From Lota lota (taxonomy: Eukaryota > Chordata > Actinopteri > Gadiformes > Lotidae): 64,000 bases of DNA. Within the stretch, counting starts at the first letter, position 1. The number at the start of each line of letters is the position of its first letter. The notes under the pieces were generated by a model, which did no database searches, was not told the DNA's origin, and saw nothing but the letters and a program-made list of their open reading frames with translations. Of the stretch, positions 58,586-64,000 are shown in pieces. The translations under genes were made by a program, and so were the position numbers. Location: contig JACYXH010000231.1 of NCBI GenBank assembly GCA_026745465.1, positions 27,805 to 91,804 on the forward strand. Direction: 5' to 3'.

Positions 58586-58645
58586 CTTGACAGGTGCTAG
58601 GACCCTGGGGAAGCCGTGGTCCCCAGGGTCCTAGCGCCTGTCAAG
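58586..58645. other. Strong 26-bp hairpin
   Basis: CTTGACAGGTGCTAGGACCC TGGGGA at 58,586-58,611 pairs with its reverse complement at 58,620-58,645, with a single G-T type mismatch and an 8-nt loop. Two weaker hairpins follow (CAGTAGG...CCTACTG near 58,667-58,700; AATCCTATTT/AAATAGGATT near 58,728-58,748). Confidence 0.85.
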
Positions 58646-58979
58646 TGTGAACTCAGTGCGGTCAGCTCCAGTAGGAGGCCGATACTACCGGCCTACTGAA
58701 GACCAGACGGCCCCGTTTTCCAGGGAATCCTATTTAAAAATAGGATTTTAAAGATACATGAATAGATTGAAAGGTTTTAGCTTGCTCATGAATATTCATT
58801 TGTAGACAGTTGGTAATAAATCTGGGGTCTATCTGATAGGCTGTGACGCGGCCTCGCTAAGCGGGGGGTCTATCTATGGACTTTATACCATAAGCAGACC
58901 GATCATAATCATTAGGCTATCAATACATTATGTATCAATGCAATTGTGGATGACAAACTAATCTTTGAGCCTAATGTGA

Positions 58980-59825
58980 AGGCAGTCTCAAACAAAGGTC
59001 ACCAGCGTTTATTCATTTTAAGGAAGCTTTGCAGTTTTAATGTAGACTTATAACTTTTGAAAATGTTTTACTCATCTTGTATCGAGACAGCTCTTACCTT
59101 TGGTTTTATTTGCTGGTTCGGGAACCTTAACCTGACGAATAAGAATATGTTAAGGAACATTGTGAGGACTAGCTCTAAAATCACTGCTGTGATCTGAATG
59201 GCCTCCGTCTTGTTTATCCTCAGAGGGTCACCAGGAAAGCTCAGGATATTCTTCAGGTTCCTCTACACCCTCTTTATTCTGAGTTTTCCCTCCTTCCCTC
59301 TGGGCGTTGGTGTAGGATGCCTAGATGAAGTAGGAATAAATATGGTCGCTCTTTTGTCCCAGATGCTATCCAAAGTTTAAACTTGTAACCGGAATGTTAG
59401 GTTTTTTGTTCTGTCTGATAGGCACTTTTGTATGCTCTGACCATATAGTACTGAAACTGTATGTCCTTTTGGCTGCATGTGTTATAGGACCTTATCTTAT
59501 TGTGTTTTGATGTTCCTTTTAGCTGTATGTGTTATGGGACCTAATCTTATTGTGTTTTGGTGTTCCTTTTAGCTGTATGTGTTTTAGGACCAAATTTACT
59601 GTGTTTTTATGTTCCTTTTAGATGTATGTGTTTTAGGACCTAATCCTATTGTGTTTTTATGTTCATTTGAGCTGTATTTGTTTTAGTACCTAATCTTATA
59701 GTGTTTTAATGTTCCTTTTAGCTGTATGTGTTTTAGGACCCCATCTTAATTGTTCTTTACCTTTTTTTTAACTGTTTGCTGTAAATGGAATTGCCCCAGC
59801 AGGGATAATAAAGATTAATCTACTC
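58980..59825 (+). mobile_element. 5'-truncated L2/CR1-like LINE: RT C-terminus and tail
   Basis: RKLCSFNVDL, stop, LLKMFYSSCIETALTFGFIC, WFGNLNLTNKNMLRNIVRT and SSKITAV are the C-terminal RT signature of these LINEs in fish. Decay follows, then six ~60-bp tandem units (TGTTCCTTTTAGCTGTATGT, 59,455-59,745). It ends GCCCCAGCAGGGATAATAAAG, a typical LINE 3' end. Confidence 0.8.
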
Positions 59826-59829
59826 TACC

Positions 59830-60690
59830 CATGCCCTGGTAGGCCCACGTACAAGTAGCAGACCTGTAATTAGTAAACGACACATGTGGCAAACGGCTTT
59901 TGTAATGAATTGTATTTTAAAATACTGCCAGGGACAATATAGAATGATGAAGGCCCAGTGGTCAGACCCGATTGGTTCCTGTAGCTGTCAATCAAACAGC
60001 TCTAACCAAATTACTGCCATGCCCACTCAATCCTGGAAAATGATCTGATGTGCTAATAAAGCCATTTTTAAACAGCATTTTAGATTATTAAACAGCATAT
60101 TTTCTTTATCAATCTTTGATGGATGACTAATATCAACGTCAACTTTGAATTCAAGAAGACGTTTTAACCCTTTGGATTTGGGTGACCAGGGATTTTAACC
60201 ATTCATGTGATATTGTTTTGAACATTGTGGAGCCAATCCCTATATTGTGTTATGTAGTGTAGGCCTACTCTATATTTGAGACGATCACTCGTATGAGAGG
60301 GACATGAAATTACCTTCAAGGGGATTTAAAACTGCTGCACTTGTCTCAACACATAAATCAATGGTGATGACGTAGGGTTCATGTTTTTCAGGTTAGCCAG
60401 TTGCACTGACGTCATCTAACCTGCAGATGGTGGTAAAGTGCACCTTTCTCTAGTGTTTCAAAACGGACCTTACATCAAATCAATTGGTTTAATATTCTCA
60501 AGACGTTTAAATGATTCAAGTAGGTGTATAGCTTCATTCTCCACGGTACTAGCTAGAGTTGAATGAAACAGACATAACTGCATAATACAGCAGTGTTGGC
60601 ATTTAACAAACTGTGGGCCTGGAAACAACTATGTTCATATAATTAGTCAGCAGTGTTTTTTATATCGTGGTGATCATCGTTTTGATGTTC
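59830..60690. other. Intergenic, no recognised feature
   Basis: Moderately AT-rich unique-looking sequence. No exon, RNA or repeat identified. Confidence 0.45.
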
Positions 60691-60696
60691 TAATAC

Positions 60697-60733
60697 ACAC
60701 ACGCACGCACACACACAAACATGCACACACGCT

Positions 60734-60764
<31 letters not shown>

Positions 60765-60803
60765 GCGCACACACACGCACATACACACACATACACACAC
60801 ACA

Positions 60804-60853
<50 letters not shown>
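60697..60853. repeat. CA microsatellite
   Basis: Interrupted CA repeat directly left of the third composite-repeat copy. Confidence 0.95.
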
Positions 60854-60854
<1 letters not shown>

Positions 60855-60855
<1 letters not shown>

Positions 60856-62130
60856 AACCCCGGAGCGCTGCTTCCTCTACTTCCTACTCTGACTGAATCC
60901 GCTGTTTCATGCTCTCATAGCTCTGCTGCTCGTGTGTGCACTGTGCGCGTGCACGCCGGGGCGCGTTCCTGCAGCGAGCGTAGCGGCAATAAACAGATCT
61001 GTTCTCTCTTCTTCTTTTGTTGAATATTGCATCGGGGCTGGAGCTTTATTCTTTATCATTCGTTGGTTCCTATAACTATATAAGCCTAATTATAAAGGGT
61101 AATGAATGTTTAATAGAAGAGTTCTCAACAGCTTTATTCTTTATTATTCGTTGGTTCCTATAACTATATAAGCCTAATTATAAAGGGTAATGAAGGTTTA
61201 ATAGAAGAGTTCTCAACAGCTTTATTCTTTATTATTCATTGGTTCCTATAACTATATAAGCCTAATTATAAAGGGTAATGAAGGTTTAATAGAAGAGTTC
61301 TCAACAGCTTTATTCTTTATTATTCGTTGGTTCCTATAACTATATAAGCCTAATTATAAAGGGCAATGAAGGTTTAATAGAAGAGTTCTCAACAGCTTTA
61401 TTCTTTATTATTTGTTGGTTTCTATAACTATATAAGCCTAATTATAAAGGGTAATGAAGGTTTAATAGAAGAGTTCTCAACAGCTTTATTCTTTATTATT
61501 CGTTGGTTCCTATAATTATATAAGCCTAATTATAAAGGGTAATGAAGGTTTAATAGAAGAGTTCTCAACAGCTTTATTCTTTATTATTCGTTGGTTCCTA
61601 TAACTATATAAGCCTACGTCTGTGAGTACTGCTCTCCATGCAGAGAGACTGACTGACTGACCCCGCCCCTCCACAAACCAATTGAACCGCGCGCTAGCCG
61701 CGTCTAGGTGGGAGGGAACGCCTCTTTGTAAAGTCCCTCAAGCAGCAAGGGCGGCTTATTGTCAACGTGTGATCTATGTCGATGTGAAGGAAACCGCTGC
61801 AGCTTATTGGCCTTAGTGACAAGGGCGTGTTGTCACCAGATCGCTGTTTGGAATGGACGTCTGGGACTGCTGCTCTCCGTGCTCTCACACATGCCCGGCC
61901 ACGTTGTGGGAATCATGGGAAACTTGTTTTCCAGCCAATCACTTTCATTTCACCCGCGTTGTACTCGTGAACCAATGTGCGCGGAAGGGGAACACGGGAT
62001 GGGTTCGAAACCCGACACAAGCTGTACAACCGTCTCCTCCGTTTGGCTCGAGCCAGAGACCGTCCCGTCAATCACTGGATCTTGTGGTCCAATCAAACGA
62101 CCGCACGCGCTGCTCTCAACTCGCTCATTA
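60855..62130 (+). repeat. Composite repeat, copy 3 (most complete)
   Basis: Left part (60,855-61,040), six to seven 88-bp satellite units (to 61,615), then a right part with GACCCCGCCCCTCC, ACTTTACAAAGAGGC (inverse), CAACGTGTGATC and GACCGTCCCGTC to about 62,130. The right part equals 20,760-21,286 inverted. GGCAATAAACAG in the left part resembles an LTR R region, but no LTR pair or coding frame is present. Confidence 0.8.
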
Positions 62131-62810
62131 ATAAAGTAAATCAAGCTTCAGCTTTGGTCCCGCCCCTTTGTACACCCCCGCTAAAAGCAACAAGCTAACT
62201 GAACTTATGAAGCCCATGGTTTAGCTGACTGTTTTCAAAGAGCAGTGCTTTTTTACATAGTGTTTATTAGGAGAAAGAATAGGATATGAGAATAGATGAG
62301 TGTAATAAGTCTCATGATGCTGAACGTGGCATAAGTAACAATAACTTGTGTTAGATGCTAAATGCTTCTCCTCAAGTGAACCAGTGTTTAGTTGTCTTTT
62401 GTAGCGGTCTGAGCCGCCAGTACATCACGTTGATGATCATGAGGCAGTATCAGGAGTCAGCCTCTGAACCTCACACAGCACAGGTAGCGTGGATGTGGCC
62501 AACCAATGAGAAGAGACCAGCCGCGGGAACAACACGGCGGTAGCGTGCCCGCGCCTTCCGCGTTCCTTCAGCAGCTCGGATGGACTCATGGACGCGCTCT
62601 TCTGCAGGCATTCTGCGGCATACACTGTCGCGCCACGTCCGTGTCAGTGAAGAATCAGAGGGATTTTCAACATGAATATCGTTATCAGCGATCTAATAGT
62701 GTGAAATATTGTCCAATGTCCGGTCTTTACACCAAGACTAATCTGAACCAAATCTATTTCAACCCCCTATTTGGTTTTGAAGACAACATCGTCCAACTAA
62801 CATCACCGCG
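62131..62810. other. Spacer with a CpG-rich patch
   Basis: 62,505-62,640 is CpG-rich (GGGAACAACACGGCGGTAGC). No gene recognised. Confidence 0.4.
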
Positions 62811-62811
62811 G

Positions 62812-62925
62812 TGCGCTATTAAACCTTCATTACCCTTTATATGCTTATATAGTTATAGCAACCAATGAATGACAAAGAATAAAGCTGTTGAGAACTCTTC
62901 TATTAAACCTTCATTAACCTTTGTA
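62812..62925. repeat. Solitary 88-bp satellite piece
   Basis: About 1.3 units in the orientation of 21.3 kb, opposite to the array 1.2 kb upstream. Confidence 0.85.
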
Positions 62926-62934
62926 TTAAGTAGA

Positions 62935-64000
62935 ATAGGTACCTTCTCAGTACAATATGTATTCAGTTGAATAGGTACATTCTCAGTACAATATGTATTC
63001 AGTATAATAGGTACATTCTCCTTACTCTCCTTCGCTCTCTCCCCCTCCTTCTCTCATTCTCTTCCCCTCCTCTCAATCTCTCCCTCCCTCTTCCTTCCCT
63101 CTGTGTCTCTCCTCTCTCTTCAACTCTTTTCCCCTCCATTTCCCTCTCTCTCCCTCCTCTCTCTCCCACCTTCCCTCTTCCCCCCTCCCTCCCTCTCCCT
63201 CCCTCTCTCCTACAGTGAATCTGACTGTCATCGATGTCTCTGTGTCAACAGCATTGGGCCTGTGCGTCACTCCGTCCACTGCCGCCACCTAGCGGCTGCC
63301 GGCTGCCACTTCTCCACGTGCTTCTGTTTACACACACTGCCAGCAATCACCAATCTACGCTCCCTATTTCTCCACCGCGCTTCCTAGCAGCCGGCGCCAG
63401 CTCGTTGTTACTCTCCACCCGGTAGTATCTTCGTTCCCGCAATCCTGACTCTAATGATTCTCTCTCTCTCTCCTCCCTCCCTCCCTCCTTCCCCCCCCTC
63501 TCTCTCCCACCTTCCCTTTATCTATCTCACTCTATCCTCCCCTCTTTCTCTCCCTCCCTCTCTCCTACAGTGAAGCTGACTGTCATCGATGTCTCTGTGT
63601 CAACAGCATTGGGCCTGTGTCTTCCAATCTAGATGTTTAGTTAAAGTTCATATCTCTCTCCATCTCTCTGTCCCCTCTCCTCTTGTTCCTGTTTTTTATC
63701 CGTTTAATGATATCAAATTGCAAACGACTACAGGAAGTAGAAAATATTGACAATGTTAAATGTTAATTTTGATAACATAATAAAATGTTTCTAAACTTTT
63801 TGATTTCAAATTCAAATTTACAAAAGTAGAATGAGACATTAATTGGAAAAGGAGCATTCTCTACAATGTGTATTCAGTAGAATAGCTATATTCTCAATCA
63901 GTATTGTACTGAATAATCTCTCTCTCTCTCAATCTGTATTGTACTGAATAATCTCTCTCTCTCTCAATGTGTATTGTACTGAATAATCTCTCTCTCTCTC
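62935..64000. repeat. Inverted copy of 43,985-45,290
   Basis: CT-rich reverse complement of the GA-rich block, with the conserved TGCCGCCACCTAGCGGCTGC and CACCCGGTAGTATCTTCGTT core. It continues past the window end with CTGAATAATCTCTCTC units. Confidence 0.85.

Overview
This window looks like a teleost fish chromosome. The genes are spliced, with GT-AG introns whose phases agree. The recognisable families are fish-expanded innate-immunity genes: TRIM ubiquitin ligases with B30.2 domains, an NLRC3-like NOD-like receptor with a FISNA-NACHT exon, and a C-type lectin-like gene. The repeats are teleost types: a Ty3/Gypsy-like LTR, L2/CR1-like LINE tails, a tRNA-derived SINE and a Tol2/hAT-like terminal motif. 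The very high density of CA/GT and poly-G/C simple repeats would suit a gadiform-like genome, but the species cannot be fixed from sequence alone.

Layout. 1-3.9 kb: microsatellite, an N-terminally truncated TRIM (B30.2 only) on +, and a solo LTR with a 5-bp target duplication. 3.9-7 kb: a decayed Gypsy gag/integrase block on - plus GC-rich and GA-rich repeats. 8.0-13 kb and 15.2-18.9 kb: two tandem, apparently intact two-coding-exon TRIM genes on + (545 and 538 codons) that share a 3'UTR. 19-22.9 kb: composite and satellite repeats. 22.9-36.75 kb: a ten-exon NLRC3-like gene on - (short N-terminal exons, FISNA-NACHT, three LRR exons, linker exon, B30.2), its introns swollen by five minisatellites. 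One LRR exon carries a 2-bp deletion. 37-45 kb: second copies of the 4-7 kb and 19-22 kb repeat blocks, a roughly 130-nt poly-G tract and a broken EphB-receptor ligand-binding exon. 45.7-52.4 kb: two defective TRIM copies on -. 53-57 kb: a hAT-like element beside the 3' part of a C-type lectin-like gene on +. 57-64 kb: LINE debris, a strong hairpin, a third composite-repeat copy, and an inverted copy of the 44-45 kb block.

How the genes fit together. The main biological point is modular exchange. The same RING/B-box/coiled-coil exon is joined either to a TRIM39/bloodthirsty-type B30.2 in the same exon (copies at 0.75 and 45.7 kb) or, by splicing, to an NLR-type B30.2 (copies at 8, 16 and 50 kb). 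The second kind shares with the neighbouring NLR gene the last ~22 nt of the upstream exon, parts of the intron (including a minisatellite in one case) and the B30.2 exon. The cluster thus shows TRIM and NLR genes trading their ligand-recognition domain. Copies in both orientations and many repeats give ample material for unequal exchange.
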